NCBI GenBank assembly: GCA_033344775.1
Contig: JAWPMT010000004.1
Coordinates: 2,046,001 to 2,110,000 of the forward strand
Direction of reading: 5' to 3'
Source of the DNA: Cytophagales bacterium
Lineage (GTDB): Bacteria > Bacteroidota > Bacteroidia > Cytophagales > Cyclobacteriaceae
DNA length: 64,000 nucleotides
The notes under the pieces were generated by a model that was given only the letters and a program-made list of their open reading frames with translations, searched no databases and was not told where the DNA came from. The position numbers and the translations under genes were made by a program. This document shows, in pieces, positions 20,753 through 33,117 of this stretch; within the stretch, counting starts at the first letter, position 1; every line of letters starts with the position of its first letter.

Positions 20753-21469
20753 ATGGTGATCACCAATAATCGAAAAATCCAATACGTTGCTTTTGACGCA
20801 GACGACACCTTATGGGCGCATGAGTCGATGTTCCAGGAAGCACATCAGACCTATAAATCAAACCTGGCCCACTACATTTCTGTAGAAGATCTGGAGAAAA
20901 AACTGTACGAATTTGAAATAAAGAATATCAAACACTTCGGATATGGGGTCAAAGGGTTTGTCCTATCCATGATCGAAACGGCTATTGAGATCACCCAGGG
21001 ATCTGTGACTGCTTCAGAGATCCAACAGATCATCAACCTCGGGAAGTGGATGCTGGACCACCCCATCGATGTATTGCCTAATGTAGAAGCAACACTGAAA
21101 GACCTGAAAGAAGATTATATCTTGATGATCATTACAAAAGGAGATCTCTTCGATCAGGAAACAAAAATCGCCCGATCGGGATTAGCGGAACATTTCGAAT
21201 GGATAGAGATCGTCAGTGAAAAGAATGAGGATTCTTATCAAAAGATCTTAACCGCTCATTCCATTTTACCGGATGAAGTGGTAATGATTGGCAATTCACT
21301 TAGATCGGACATCCTCCCCATGCGTAAACTAGGCTGTGAAGCCATTCACATTCCTTTTCATGTTACCTGGGTGCACGAGGAGGTGACAGCTGAACAACTG
21401 GATGGCATCAAATATGACCACTTATCTGACATTTCGTTAGTCCCCGACTTTATTCGACAGTTGGGATAA
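20753..21469 (+). CDS. HAD-superfamily hydrolase
   Basis: A 238-residue phosphatase-like protein. Motif I is FDADDTLW (nucleophile Asp15, acid Asp17), motif II Thr/Ser lies in LMIITKGD, motif III Lys in IVSEKNEDSYQKI and motif IV Asp in IGNSLRSDILPM. The helical cap is type C1. HAD phosphatases act on phosphorylated metabolites; the substrate is unknown. Divergent from the outer-membrane protein gene across 126 bp. Confidence 0.9.
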   Translation: MVITNNRKIQYVAFDADDTLWAHESMFQEAHQTYKSNLAHYISVEDLEKKLYEFEIKNIKHFGYGVKGFVLSMIETAIEITQGSVTASEIQQIINLGKWMLDHPIDVLPNVEATLKDLKEDYILMIITKGDLFDQETKIARSGLAEHFEWIEIVSEKNEDSYQKILTAHSILPDEVVMIGNSLRSDILPMRKLGCEAIHIPFHVTWVHEEVTAEQLDGIKYDHLSDISLVPDFIRQLG

Positions 21470-21529
21470 GAACTCCTGCCTATTTGAACCCATTGAAAGT
21501 ATATTTGAGATTGAGCTAATAAAAATCCC

Positions 21530-23155
21530 ATGACCTACTACAAGTCTCTCAATTTTTTCTGTAGCATTTTCATACTTGTCGCTCTGTTGAGTAGTTGCAG
21601 CACCGCGCCGGAACAAGAGCCTGAAGTAACTACTGAAACTTCAGACCCAAATGCATTCTCCTTATTGGAAATGACCATCCCTGAGCTGCAGGCGAAAATG
21701 GATAGTGGGGTACTCTCTTCTGAACAGATAGTTCAACTCTACCTGGATCGCATCAAGGCCATCGATGAGGAAGGCCCTCAGCTCAACTCAGTGATTGAAG
21801 TCAATCCGGACGCACTGGAGATTGCCCGTAGCATGGATGCCGAACGTGCTGAGGGTAATATCCGTGGCCCCATGCATGGTATACCTGTGATGATCAAGGA
21901 CAACATCAATACGGCAGATAAAATGATGACCACTGCCGGAGCTGCAGCCCTTCATGGCAATTACGCGGCAGAAGATGCTTTCCTTGTAAAGCAACTTCGC
22001 GCAAGTGGTGCGGTGCTCATTGGCAAAACGAACCTCAGTGAATGGGCTAACTTCAGGTCCACTCGCTCCTCTTCTGGCTGGAGCAGTCGAGGAGGGCAAA
22101 CACGCAATCCTTATGTGCTAGATAGAAATCCTTGCGGTTCCAGTGCAGGATCAGGTGCGGCTGTATCGGCAAACCTCTGCGCAGTTACCGTTGGCACCGA
22201 AACCAATGGATCCATTGTTTGTCCCAGCACGGCCAATGGCATCGTAGGCATTAAACCTACCGTAGGACTGGTCAGTCGTAGTGGCGTGATCCCCATCTCC
22301 TTTTCTCAGGACATTGCGGGTCCCATGGGCCGAACCGTAACGGACGCAGCCATCTTTCTGGGAGCGTTAGTAGGAGTGGATGAGCAAGACAGTAAATCCC
22401 TGGAGAGTGAAGGCAATTATGAAACGGACTACACAAAATATCTGGATGCCAATGGACTACAGGGCAAAAAGATTGGCGTTTGGAGAAGTCGCTTTGGCTT
22501 TCATGAACAAGTAGACGCAGAGCTGGAAAAAGCACTTGCGGCGATGGAAGCACAAGGAGCAGAATTGATCGATCTGGATGAAATCATCGATAATATGAAC
22601 GAGTTGTGGGGACCTTCAGGACTTATTTTGGAATATGAATTCAAAGATGGCGTAAACAAATACCTCGAAGGTGCTACTCCTACTACAGGAGTAAAATCCC
22701 TTGCTGATGTGATCGCTTACAATGAGGCCAACGAAGCTCAAGCCATGCCATTTTTCAAAATGGAAATTCTTCAATCTTCAGAAGCACGTGGCGACCTTAC
22801 CGAAAAAGAATATTTAAACGCATTGAAACTTGTTCAGAACAGGGCCCGCAATGGCATCAACAACACGATGAAGAAATACAATCTGGATGCCATTGTTGCA
22901 CCTACAGGTGGTCCTGCATGGTGCATCGATGTGATCAATGGTGACAACTTTGGTGGCGGCAGCTCCTCTCCTGCGGCCTGGGCAGGATATCCTAACATTT
23001 CCGTACCAGCTGGATATGTCCATGGCCTACCGGTAGGTCTTTCTTTCTTCGGTACTGCCTGGTCTGAAGGCGAGCTCATTCGTATCGCTTATGCTTTTGA
23101 ACAGGCGACCCAACTTCGAAAAGCACCCGAATTCATCGACTCGGTAAAATTCTAG
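21530..23155 (+). CDS. Amidase-signature family lipoprotein
   Basis: A 541-residue exported amidase. The signal ends in a lipobox (ALLSSCSTAP, Cys about residue 24). The Ser-cisSer-Lys triad is complete: Lys123 (MIKDNINT), Ser204 (PCGSSAGSG) and Ser228 (TETNGSIVCPST), with the same 24-residue spacing between the two Ser as in fatty-acid amide hydrolase. It hydrolyses a carboxamide; being outside the cytoplasm it is not GatA. It is followed after 4 bp by a P1-family peptidase gene, so the pair probably degrades amide or peptide substrates together. Confidence 0.92.
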   Translation: MTYYKSLNFFCSIFILVALLSSCSTAPEQEPEVTTETSDPNAFSLLEMTIPELQAKMDSGVLSSEQIVQLYLDRIKAIDEEGPQLNSVIEVNPDALEIARSMDAERAEGNIRGPMHGIPVMIKDNINTADKMMTTAGAAALHGNYAAEDAFLVKQLRASGAVLIGKTNLSEWANFRSTRSSSGWSSRGGQTRNPYVLDRNPCGSSAGSGAAVSANLCAVTVGTETNGSIVCPSTANGIVGIKPTVGLVSRSGVIPISFSQDIAGPMGRTVTDAAIFLGALVGVDEQDSKSLESEGNYETDYTKYLDANGLQGKKIGVWRSRFGFHEQVDAELEKALAAMEAQGAELIDLDEIIDNMNELWGPSGLILEYEFKDGVNKYLEGATPTTGVKSLADVIAYNEANEAQAMPFFKMEILQSSEARGDLTEKEYLNALKLVQNRARNGINNTMKKYNLDAIVAPTGGPAWCIDVINGDNFGGGSSSPAAWAGYPNISVPAGYVHGLPVGLSFFGTAWSEGELIRIAYAFEQATQLRKAPEFIDSVKF

Positions 23156-23159
23156 CCTC

Positions 23160-24290
23160 ATGAACCTCATTAAGAAATCAGCCTTTTTTATACTCTCATT
23201 TATCATGGTCAATCAGCTTGTGGCCCAGCAGCGTCCTCGTGATCTGGGCATTGAAATCGGTATTCTTTCCCCAGGATCCAACAATGCCATAACTGACGTG
23301 GCAGGAGTTGCCGTTGGGCACACCACACTTGATTCAGAAGCTCATATCAAAACCGGAGCAACCGCAATCATTCCACATCCTGGTAATGTTTTTCAACAGA
23401 AAGTACCAGCCGCCATCTATATCGGTAATGGCTTTGGAAAGCTGGCAGGATATTCCCAGGTCGAAGAATTGGGAAACATTGAAACCCCCATTGTTCTGAC
23501 CAATACCCTAAATGTGGCCAATGCCATAAATGCGGTCATCTCGTACTCCTTGGAGAAAAATACTGAGGTACGTTCGGTCAATGCCGTAGTGGGTGAAACC
23601 AATGATGGGTATTTGAATGACATCCGGGGCAGACATGTAAAGGAAAATCACATATTAGAAGCCATTAATTCCGCAACTGGTGGAAAAGTAGCTGAAGGTA
23701 ATGTCGGCGCAGGTACCGGAACGGTGTGTTTTGGATACAAAGGAGGTATTGGCACTTCCTCGCGAAAGCTTCCTGAAGATTTTGGAGGCTACACGGTAGG
23801 AGTATTGGTACAAACCAATTTTGGTGGCACCCTGGAGGTCAATGGAGTCTCCATGGCTAAAAATCTGGAAGGCTATCCCTGGGGAGGTCCTGGGCTTGAA
23901 AGTGCAGATGGATCTTGCATGATTGTGGTGGCCACCGACGCGCCCTTACTGCCACACAACTTGAAACGACTGGCCAAACGTGCCATGCTGGGCCTTGCAA
24001 AAACCGGAGGAATCGCATCGAATGGCTCTGGAGATTATGTCGTGGCCTTTTCGACGGCAAATGAAAATTTTGTAGCGTACGAAACAGAAGGAACTAAAGA
24101 AACCTGGGATGTTTTGAGAAACGATGACATCTCCTATTTGTTCCTGGCCACCATTGAAGCCACGGAAGAAGCCATCATCAATTCTTTGTTCGCAGCAGAA
24201 ACCACGATCGGCAGAGACAATCACAAAATAGAAGCACTTCCGGTCAATAAAGTACTGGATTTTCTGAAGGCCGCCGGAAAAATTAAATGA
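23160..24290 (+). CDS. Secreted P1-family (DmpA-like) aminopeptidase
   Basis: A 376-residue protein of the self-cleaving DmpA/L-aminopeptidase D-esterase family. A signal peptide (FFILSFIMVNQLVAQQ) precedes RPRDLGIEIGILSPGSNNAI and TDVAGVAVGHTTL. Self-cleavage and catalysis use the Ser in IASNGSGDYVVAF; GAGTGTVCFGYKGGIGTSSR is also typical. It cleaves N-terminal D- or L-residues or beta-peptides. Second gene of the amidase operon. Confidence 0.9.
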   Translation: MNLIKKSAFFILSFIMVNQLVAQQRPRDLGIEIGILSPGSNNAITDVAGVAVGHTTLDSEAHIKTGATAIIPHPGNVFQQKVPAAIYIGNGFGKLAGYSQVEELGNIETPIVLTNTLNVANAINAVISYSLEKNTEVRSVNAVVGETNDGYLNDIRGRHVKENHILEAINSATGGKVAEGNVGAGTGTVCFGYKGGIGTSSRKLPEDFGGYTVGVLVQTNFGGTLEVNGVSMAKNLEGYPWGGPGLESADGSCMIVVATDAPLLPHNLKRLAKRAMLGLAKTGGIASNGSGDYVVAFSTANENFVAYETEGTKETWDVLRNDDISYLFLATIEATEEAIINSLFAAETTIGRDNHKIEALPVNKVLDFLKAAGKIK

Positions 24291-24485
24291 TGATTTTTTA
24301 CCCTATTTGTGGCTCTAAGCCACAAAAATGAAGACCATTCGCTCTTTCTAATAACTGAAACGGAAAAAAGTCGGTGTGAAGCGGGGTAAATAAATTGATC
24401 GAACCGCCAATAGTTATTAAATTCGCAAGCAAATTTTTTGGGCTTTCGGTCCTGAAAAAAGCCTCTTCCCCCACTTCCAATTCTT

Positions 24486-24549
24486 TATATCAAATAACTT
24501 TTTTATATCAAATGATATAATTTTTTTGTGTTTTATATCATTTGATATA
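24486..24549. promoter_or_regulatory. Cluster of TATATCA palindromes, probable operator
   Basis: TATATCA-AA-TGATATA (24504-24519) and TATATCA-TT-TGATATA (24534-24549) are two perfect 7-bp palindromes, 30 bp apart, and are exact reverse complements of each other. A half-site TATATCA occurs at 24486. The spacing of about three helical turns is what cooperative repressor dimers need. There is no start codon just downstream on either strand, which is odd. Confidence 0.5.
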
Positions 24550-24605
24550 TCTTAGAGGCAGAAATAGTGAGTATCTATTTTCCATAGCTGGTTCTTAATG
24601 AGATT

Positions 24606-24640
24606 AAAGGGGTTGACAAGTAGTCAGCCCTTTTATTTTT
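24606..24640. terminator. Terminator between convergent genes
   Basis: AAAGGGGTTGAC and GTCAGCCCTTTT pair with one bulge, followed by ATTTTTT. It lies between the P1 peptidase (+) and the ABC-F gene (-). The rest of the gap 24291-24663 holds the palindrome cluster and no gene. Confidence 0.6.
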
Positions 24641-24663
24641 TATCTCATTCTGATTTAGTGTTG

Positions 24664-27325
<2,662 letters not shown>

Positions 27326-27466
27326 CTAGAAATCATGTTTATGTTATCGATTTATGTGGCTACAATTGAACCTCAGACCTTAACCCAAACACTCCTCTCA
27401 TCAAATTGATCAATCCGAAAATCATAAGCCCGCACCCTACGACCAACTCAATTACTACCAGAGGAT

Positions 27467-27919
27467 TTAATTGATTACTGAATTGATCAGTAAATCTAAA
27501 GTAAGAGATTCGACCAGCCCTAGAAAGAACAGCATACAAGCATTGATGAGATGATTAACAACTCGATCAAGTTCTTTTGTTGTCTTTTCAAACTTTTCAT
27601 TTGGTTTTAGAAGAGAGTCGATCCCTTCCTTTCTGATATACTTTGAGTCTTTATTGGCTAGTTTGACAGTATCTAAAAGTTTCTTAATTTTCTTAACGTT
27701 ATTTTTTATATCTGCTTTCTGATTTTTTAAGAAAGTAGCGATTGCGAGAGAAATACTCGCTAATCCCAGAAACAAGGGGGCATTCAAAACCTTATCAAGA
27801 GCTTCGAAATAGTCAACCGTCATTTTCATTAAAAAATAAATAACGATACTTCCAATGATCAAAACACTGAAGGAGAGCCATATAGCTATTTTGTAACCTA
27901 AATTATCTTTCATCAACAA
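27467..27919 (-). CDS. Small membrane protein, unknown function
   Basis: A 150-residue, AT-rich gene. Two N-terminal hydrophobic segments (about residues 11-32 and 46-64), a charged coiled-coil-like middle (QKADIKNNVKKIKKLLD) and a hydrophobic C-terminal segment (INACMLFFLGLVESLTL) are seen. No family was recognised. It lies between the glycosyltransferase gene and a relic of the same gene type, so it may be a late insertion. Confidence 0.6.
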   Translation of the reverse strand: MLMKDNLGYKIAIWLSFSVLIIGSIVIYFLMKMTVDYFEALDKVLNAPLFLGLASISLAIATFLKNQKADIKNNVKKIKKLLDTVKLANKDSKYIRKEGIDSLLKPNEKFEKTTKELDRVVNHLINACMLFFLGLVESLTLDLLINSVIN

Positions 27920-28090
27920 ATAATTTTAGAGTTCCGAATATCAGGGTAGGATTATCTCATATTCTCTTCAATAATCCAATTACCCATTTCCAATCGTTTT
28001 CCTATTTTCCTTGCTCATTGAGGAAAGCAATTTATTGATCATTTCATAGGTTTCACATACCTACTTTACGGTATATTTTGTTCGGGGGAA

Positions 28091-28192
28091 TGCGCTATTC
28101 AAAGAACCATCACTTTCCTTTGGGAAACGAGAAGAGATAAAACAGTATTACTTGGTCTGGGGTACAATGAGGGAGTTTTGCTTGTTGCTTGA
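28091..28192 (+). pseudogene. Relic of a glycosyltransferase 3' end
   Basis: GGGAAACGAGAAGAGATAAA (from 28122) and the following bases to a TGA at 28190-28192 align with 27248-27325, the end of the glycosyltransferase gene, including AAGAGATAAAACA, GAGGGAGTT and a final Val-Ala-stop. Reading frame is not kept. The similarity fades upstream of about 28091. Confidence 0.6.
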
Positions 28193-28219
28193 TTCAGTTC
28201 ATCATCCCCTGAAAAAACA

Positions 28220-28243
28220 AAAAGGCACCCTGAAGTGCCTTTT
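28220..28243. terminator. Terminator of the TonB-receptor operon
   Basis: AAAAGGCAC (28220-28228) pairs perfectly with GTGCCTTTT (28235-28243). T-runs flank both sides; it ends transcription of the minus-strand receptor gene that stops at 28264. Confidence 0.8.
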
Positions 28244-28263
28244 CTTATTTATTCACCTGGCTC

Positions 28264-31200
28264 TCACTTCAAAGTAAAGTTTACTTTCAGGAACATGAAT
28301 CTACCCGTGTACCCAAACTGTGAGGTTCTTCTGGAATACACAAATTGATCCCCGGAAGTACTGGCTTCCCGATTCTCGTCAGGATAAATATCAAATAGAT
28401 TGTTCACCCCGATCGTTGCACTCAACACATCGGAAAAACCATATCGGAAAGAAAGGTCCGTAACCAATTTTCCACCATACTCGACTAAAGCATCATCGGC
28501 ATGAGAATCAGGATCAATTACCGATCCGTAATAAACGTTTCTCAGCAAGCCAGTCACTTTATTCATCGTATAGATGTTGGTCAGGGAAACTTTGGTCCTG
28601 GGCTGCGCTCTTTCCAGAAATAACCGATCTCTCGCCCCAAAGAAAGTGCTCTCTTGCCCAGCCAATAAAGGTGTCGTATTGATGTCTCCTACTTGCTCTG
28701 TTTTCGAGAAAGTGGCTGCAAAATCATTTTTCAATGTTGCGTTCCCAAATTCCGATACCTGCGACAGTGTAATGTCCAGTCCTTGTGACTTGGTATCAAT
28801 CGCATTGGTCAGGAACTGCGCTGAGGTAGAACCTGCTGCCTCAAAAATCTGCTGTAACTCAGGGTCATCACCTGCACTGAAGCTCCCTGAGATTACGATG
28901 CGATCTTCGATATCAATCTGATAAGCATCCACGGTCAACGTGAGCCCTGCGCCAGGTAAAGAAGCCACCAAACCGACACTGGAACTGGTAGAAGTTTCCT
29001 CCTTCAAATTTGGAATCCCGAGCAATTGTGCGGCCCTGCTGTCATTCGAAAAAGTTCCGATTTCGTTCGGCTCTCCATTCACAAAGACTGTGCTGCTTCG
29101 GCTGAAGAACTTCTGATGCAAGGAAGGGGCTCTAAAACCTGTGGATTGAGCACCTCTGATCGCCAGGTTTTCTGAGAATTGATATCGACCTGCAATTTTG
29201 TAATTGAACGTCTCTCCGAAATCAGAATAAGATTCGAAACGCGTGGCGAAAGATAAGATCAAGGCTTCGGTAACATCTGCTTCAAAATCGAAGTAGCCAG
29301 CGATACTGTTCCGAAATTGATTGACTTCATTCTGAGGAGTAAAGCCACGATAAACTTGTGAGCCACCACCTAGAGTCGCTCCGGTAAAATTATTTCTCAC
29401 CAACAAAGCATCATCTGTGGCGGCATTGATGATGTTGCCATTCACATCGTAGTTCGCCCAGGAAGCTTCCTCTCCGGCAGTAACCTGGAAGTTTTCTACC
29501 CGATACTCTGCCCCGAAAGCCACATTGAATCCTTCAAGGATGCTATCATGGTATTTAGAAACGTCCAGATTTGTAGTATTCTGACTGAAGCCAAATCCCC
29601 CAGCCCTAAAGTCTCTTGGTGTCGCAACCCCCAGGGTTCCATTGCTGGAATTCACGACGGTAATATCAAAAGTGTTGCTGCCAAACGTATTGGAAAAGTC
29701 GACTTTCCAATCATTGATTTTACTCTTGATCCCGACGGACACAGACTGATCTAACACATCCGATTGAATACCTGGTAAGAACCCATTCGGGAACGCCGGA
29801 GTATTGGCTCGTCCATCTCCCTGTGCTGGTCTACGATAAAACCCTGAAGCCAATCCCTGGCGATAGCCGATTCCCCCGAAAGCATAGAATTCTGTTCCAT
29901 TGTCACCAATGGGAAGCGACATGTTCGCAAAGGCTTTTCCTTCACGCAACTGCGCTGTACCAATTTTGAATCTGAAATCTTCTCGGGTCAGGCCACGGGC
30001 AGCAAGCTCCGCTTCATCTACATCCGTACCCAACAATTCACGCAACCGCGTTACATCATCTGCATTGGCCACATCCAAACCGGCAATCTCAGTAAGCACA
30101 TCAGCCCCCAGATAACTCAAACCACTTGCGGCCGATTGATAATCAGCCAATGTCATATCAGCTACTGTCCCACCTGAAGCCGCAAATAGTCGCTCCGCTC
30201 CATGAAATCCCTGAAAAATATCTCCCTGATAATCTCTGTTTCTCAAAGCAGGAGTCCGGGTGCCGAGTGATCCTGTAAAGTTGATAAAGCCGTCTCCAAG
30301 TGGAATGCCGTAATTGGCATCAATCTGGATCTTTTCTCCATCAACTCCTCCGTCAAATTGGTTGCTATTCGAACTAAAATTCGCTCCGGTAGTTACCGTA
30401 AGGTCCAGCTGATCCGTGGCGTCTTTCAAAATAATGTTAATGACTCCCGCTATCGCGTCTGATCCATATTGAGCAGCAGCACCATCACGCAATACTTCAA
30501 TTCTTTTGATCGCCGCTGTAGGCAAAGAATTCATGTCCGTACCCACGCTACCTCTACCCACAGTTCCGTTCACGTTCAACAAGGAACTGACATGTCGGCG
30601 CTTACCATTGATCAGCACCAAGACCTGATCAGGTCCTAATCCACGCAATGAAGCAGGATCCAGGTGGTCTGTACCGTCTGATACGGTTTGGGTCTGTGAT
30701 GTGAAAGAAGGTGCTACCACATTCAGAATTTCCGTGATGGAGATTTGCCCACCGGGAGCTACGATTTCTTCCATATCAATCACGTCGATCGGAACAGGCG
30801 TATCTGTCACAGATCGATTCTCATTCCTACTACCTGTTACGGTGATGCTCTCCAATTGATTGAGGTCTTCCACCAGTACGACCTCATACGAAGTGGCCGC
30901 ACCCACGGTAATGTTTTGCGACTGGAAACCTACATAACTGACCACCAATACGGCTCCTTGCTCGGCATCAATACGCGCTATGCCATTGAAATCACTTACG
31001 GCACCGCTACTCGTTCCTCGAATGACCACAGTCACACCGATCAAAGGCTCTCCACTTTCATCCGTTACTTTCACCTGAATAGGAGCCATTTCTACCACTT
31101 CTATCGGTGTAGAATTGGTTACTTCTGGAAGTTTATTGACATTGATGTGCTGCCCGATCTGGCGAAATTTTAACTTCCCTTTTTTAGAGAAATCAGTTAA

Positions 31201-31464
31201 GATCTGGCCCAGGGAAACATCCTTGTACTTATTGGTCAATTTTATGGCCTTTACATCGGACTTAGAATAATTAAAAGTAAAATCAGTCTTGGCCTCTATT
31301 TCTTCGAACGCTTTGGTCAATGGTTCGTCATTCAATTCCAAATCCAGCGTGACATCCCAGATGCTTTGTGCAGCACCCGCTATGGATAATTGGCTTGAAA
31401 ATAGCATCCCGATGAGGATGAGACAGCTCATCTTCGAGATCATCAACTTGTACATATTTTTCAT
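28264..31464 (-). CDS. TonB-dependent receptor with STN and carboxypeptidase-like domains
   Basis: A 1066-residue outer-membrane receptor. After the signal peptide comes an STN domain (EIEAKTDFTFNYSKSDVKAI, about 50-110), which contacts the FecR-type anti-sigma. Next is a carboxypeptidase-regulatory-like domain (VTDESGEPLIGVTVVIRGTS), then the plug (GLGPDQVLVLINGKRRHVSS, IEVLRDGAAAQYGSDAIAG) and a 22-strand barrel that ends in FMFLKVNFTLK. There is no SusD partner, so a siderophore, cobalamin or peptide is as likely a cargo as a glycan. It is the last gene of the sigma/anti-sigma/receptor cassette. Confidence 0.95.
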   Translation of the reverse strand: MKNMYKLMISKMSCLILIGMLFSSQLSIAGAAQSIWDVTLDLELNDEPLTKAFEEIEAKTDFTFNYSKSDVKAIKLTNKYKDVSLGQILTDFSKKGKLKFRQIGQHINVNKLPEVTNSTPIEVVEMAPIQVKVTDESGEPLIGVTVVIRGTSSGAVSDFNGIARIDAEQGAVLVVSYVGFQSQNITVGAATSYEVVLVEDLNQLESITVTGSRNENRSVTDTPVPIDVIDMEEIVAPGGQISITEILNVVAPSFTSQTQTVSDGTDHLDPASLRGLGPDQVLVLINGKRRHVSSLLNVNGTVGRGSVGTDMNSLPTAAIKRIEVLRDGAAAQYGSDAIAGVINIILKDATDQLDLTVTTGANFSSNSNQFDGGVDGEKIQIDANYGIPLGDGFINFTGSLGTRTPALRNRDYQGDIFQGFHGAERLFAASGGTVADMTLADYQSAASGLSYLGADVLTEIAGLDVANADDVTRLRELLGTDVDEAELAARGLTREDFRFKIGTAQLREGKAFANMSLPIGDNGTEFYAFGGIGYRQGLASGFYRRPAQGDGRANTPAFPNGFLPGIQSDVLDQSVSVGIKSKINDWKVDFSNTFGSNTFDITVVNSSNGTLGVATPRDFRAGGFGFSQNTTNLDVSKYHDSILEGFNVAFGAEYRVENFQVTAGEEASWANYDVNGNIINAATDDALLVRNNFTGATLGGGSQVYRGFTPQNEVNQFRNSIAGYFDFEADVTEALILSFATRFESYSDFGETFNYKIAGRYQFSENLAIRGAQSTGFRAPSLHQKFFSRSSTVFVNGEPNEIGTFSNDSRAAQLLGIPNLKEETSTSSSVGLVASLPGAGLTLTVDAYQIDIEDRIVISGSFSAGDDPELQQIFEAAGSTSAQFLTNAIDTKSQGLDITLSQVSEFGNATLKNDFAATFSKTEQVGDINTTPLLAGQESTFFGARDRLFLERAQPRTKVSLTNIYTMNKVTGLLRNVYYGSVIDPDSHADDALVEYGGKLVTDLSFRYGFSDVLSATIGVNNLFDIYPDENREASTSGDQFVYSRRTSQFGYTGRFMFLKVNFTLK

Positions 31465-31491
31465 AGGTTAGAATTTTAGGAGGAGCTGGCC

Positions 31492-32523
31492 TCAATTTTC
31501 AAAAATGATCTTGACTTTCTTCTCATGAATGAAGTAGTCAAAACCGAGTGTGAAAGACATGTTCTCCAGTATGGTTTCCAGGCTTTTGTTGTCGAACCGG
31601 CCGGTATATTGCTTGACAACCCCTGTGTTTTCAATGCTGAAATCAACATTGTACCATCGGGAGAGCTTCTCTATCACGCGTTCAAAATGATCATCATTAA
31701 AGGCGATGATGCCTTTAGTCCATAAAAAATCCTCAAACCCGGTGTACTCACTTCGGCTGACCGTTCTTGCCTCCAGGTCGAACTGAACTGCCTGGCCGGG
31801 TTTTAGGAAATAATTTTCTTGTTCATTGACTTGATGTACTGCCACCTTACCGGTAGCCAGGGAAACCTTGCATTGATTTCCTCTGCCATTGATATTGAAT
31901 GACGTGCCCAATGCCGTGGTGGAAACGCCATTGGCAATGACGGTGAAGGGGCGTGACTTGTCCTTCGCCACTTCGAAAAAGGCTTCTCCTTCCAGATGGA
32001 TCACCCGGCTGGAATCGGTAAAATATTGTGGGTAAGAAATTTTACTTTCGGAATTCAACATGACCTTCGATCCATCACGCAGATGCACCGTGGACTTCAG
32101 GCCTTTCGTTGTTTCTTTGATCATCATGGGCACCTTAGCCACTGCTTCCTTCGACGAATCTTCCAGCAGTAGAAATTGCACGCCAAAGGCAAGCAACAAG
32201 ACGATACTTGCTGCAATTCCCATTGTGGCGCGCAATCGGGTCCATCTGAAAACTTCTTCTTGTTTGGTCTGCTTGATATGATCCTGAAGATTGCTCTCAA
32301 CACGTTCAAACACTTCTCGATCTGAAACTACGTCCTCTTCCTCCCAGGCTTGCTCCATCATTTGGCTCAACTGTCGCTCCCCGGTTTCCGAAGCAAGGTA
32401 TGCTTCAACCGCTGGCATCTCTCCTTCTGCAAGTTTGCCTGACAAATAAGCTTTGATCGTTTCTTCGTTCACTTTCACGTTATTGGTACTAGTGTATTGG
32501 TTTCCCGAATCGTCTTTACTCAT
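31492..32523 (-). CDS. FecR-family anti-sigma regulator
   Basis: A 343-residue inner-membrane protein that passes the receptor signal to the ECF sigma factor. The cytoplasmic N-terminal part (residues 1-90) is followed by one transmembrane segment (AASIVLLLAFGVQFLLL, about 98-116) and the periplasmic FecR domain (LRDGSKVMLNSESKISYP, then EGEAFFEVAKDKSRPFTV, VSTTALGTSFNI). A C-terminal STN-like DUF4974 part ends in YDYFIHEKKVKIIFEN-like strands. It lies 12 bp after the sigma gene and 27 bp before the receptor gene. Confidence 0.93.
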   Translation of the reverse strand: MSKDDSGNQYTSTNNVKVNEETIKAYLSGKLAEGEMPAVEAYLASETGERQLSQMMEQAWEEEDVVSDREVFERVESNLQDHIKQTKQEEVFRWTRLRATMGIAASIVLLLAFGVQFLLLEDSSKEAVAKVPMMIKETTKGLKSTVHLRDGSKVMLNSESKISYPQYFTDSSRVIHLEGEAFFEVAKDKSRPFTVIANGVSTTALGTSFNINGRGNQCKVSLATGKVAVHQVNEQENYFLKPGQAVQFDLEARTVSRSEYTGFEDFLWTKGIIAFNDDHFERVIEKLSRWYNVDFSIENTGVVKQYTGRFDNKSLETILENMSFTLGFDYFIHEKKVKIIFEN

Positions 32524-32535
32524 ATTGATCGGGAA

Positions 32536-33093
32536 TTAATTCTTTTTTGATTTCAACTGCAGTGACTCCCGCAGCTCTTTGGTCGCCCGGAAGAGTTGAT
32601 TTTCCACCGTCCTTTTCGACAGTCCCAAGCGAGCAGCGATTTCATCGTTACTTAGGCCATTTTCTTTACTGAGCATGAAAATTTGCTGCTGCCTTTTGGG
32701 CAATTTTTCAATTTGCTCGCGCGCTTCGGAGATCATTTCTTTGAAAATGACATAGTCTTCTGTCTCCGTGGAGGAAACAGCGGTCATCTGCCGTACATCT
32801 GATTCATGATCTGTTCGAGAACTATTTTTTCGAATAGTCGCGATAACTTTTCTTCGAGCGATGGTAAAAACAAGGGCATTGAAGGACAAATCTGTCTGGA
32901 TCGACTTGCGTTGGTCCCAAATGGCAATGAATACTTCCTGCAATACACCTTCAGCGTCCTCCCGGCTCAATCCCATTTTCAGTGCTAGTCCAAATATCCG
33001 GGCATTGTAAGCTTCGAACACAATCTTAAAAGCCCAGTCCATTCCTGACTGGAGGGCTTTGATTACGTCTTTACTTACAACAGAAGATTGCAT
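32536..33093 (-). CDS. ECF sigma factor, FecI-like
   Basis: A 185-residue RNA polymerase sigma-70 of the ECF group. Region 2 is FEAYNARIFGLALKMGLSRE to VFIAIWDQRKSI; region 4 is IEKLPKRQQQIFMLSKENGL with the helix-turn-helix LSNDEIAARLGLSKRTVENQ. It should direct transcription of the downstream FecR and receptor genes. First gene of the cassette; a perfect GACTATC/GATAGTC palindrome lies 25 bp upstream. Confidence 0.94.
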   Translation of the reverse strand: MQSSVVSKDVIKALQSGMDWAFKIVFEAYNARIFGLALKMGLSREDAEGVLQEVFIAIWDQRKSIQTDLSFNALVFTIARRKVIATIRKNSSRTDHESDVRQMTAVSSTETEDYVIFKEMISEAREQIEKLPKRQQQIFMLSKENGLSNDEIAARLGLSKRTVENQLFRATKELRESLQLKSKKN

Positions 33094-33117
33094 AGTTAGA
33101 ATTTACAACTTTCAATG

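Noticed and set aside
30745-31173. Plus-strand frame of 142 codons
   Set aside because: Antisense to the plug and STN region of the TonB receptor; His/Tyr-rich with no domain.
28264-33093. Sigma/FecR/TonB-receptor cassette as a full polysaccharide-utilisation locus
   Set aside because: No SusD, glycoside hydrolase or sulfatase gene is adjacent, so a PUL call is not supported.
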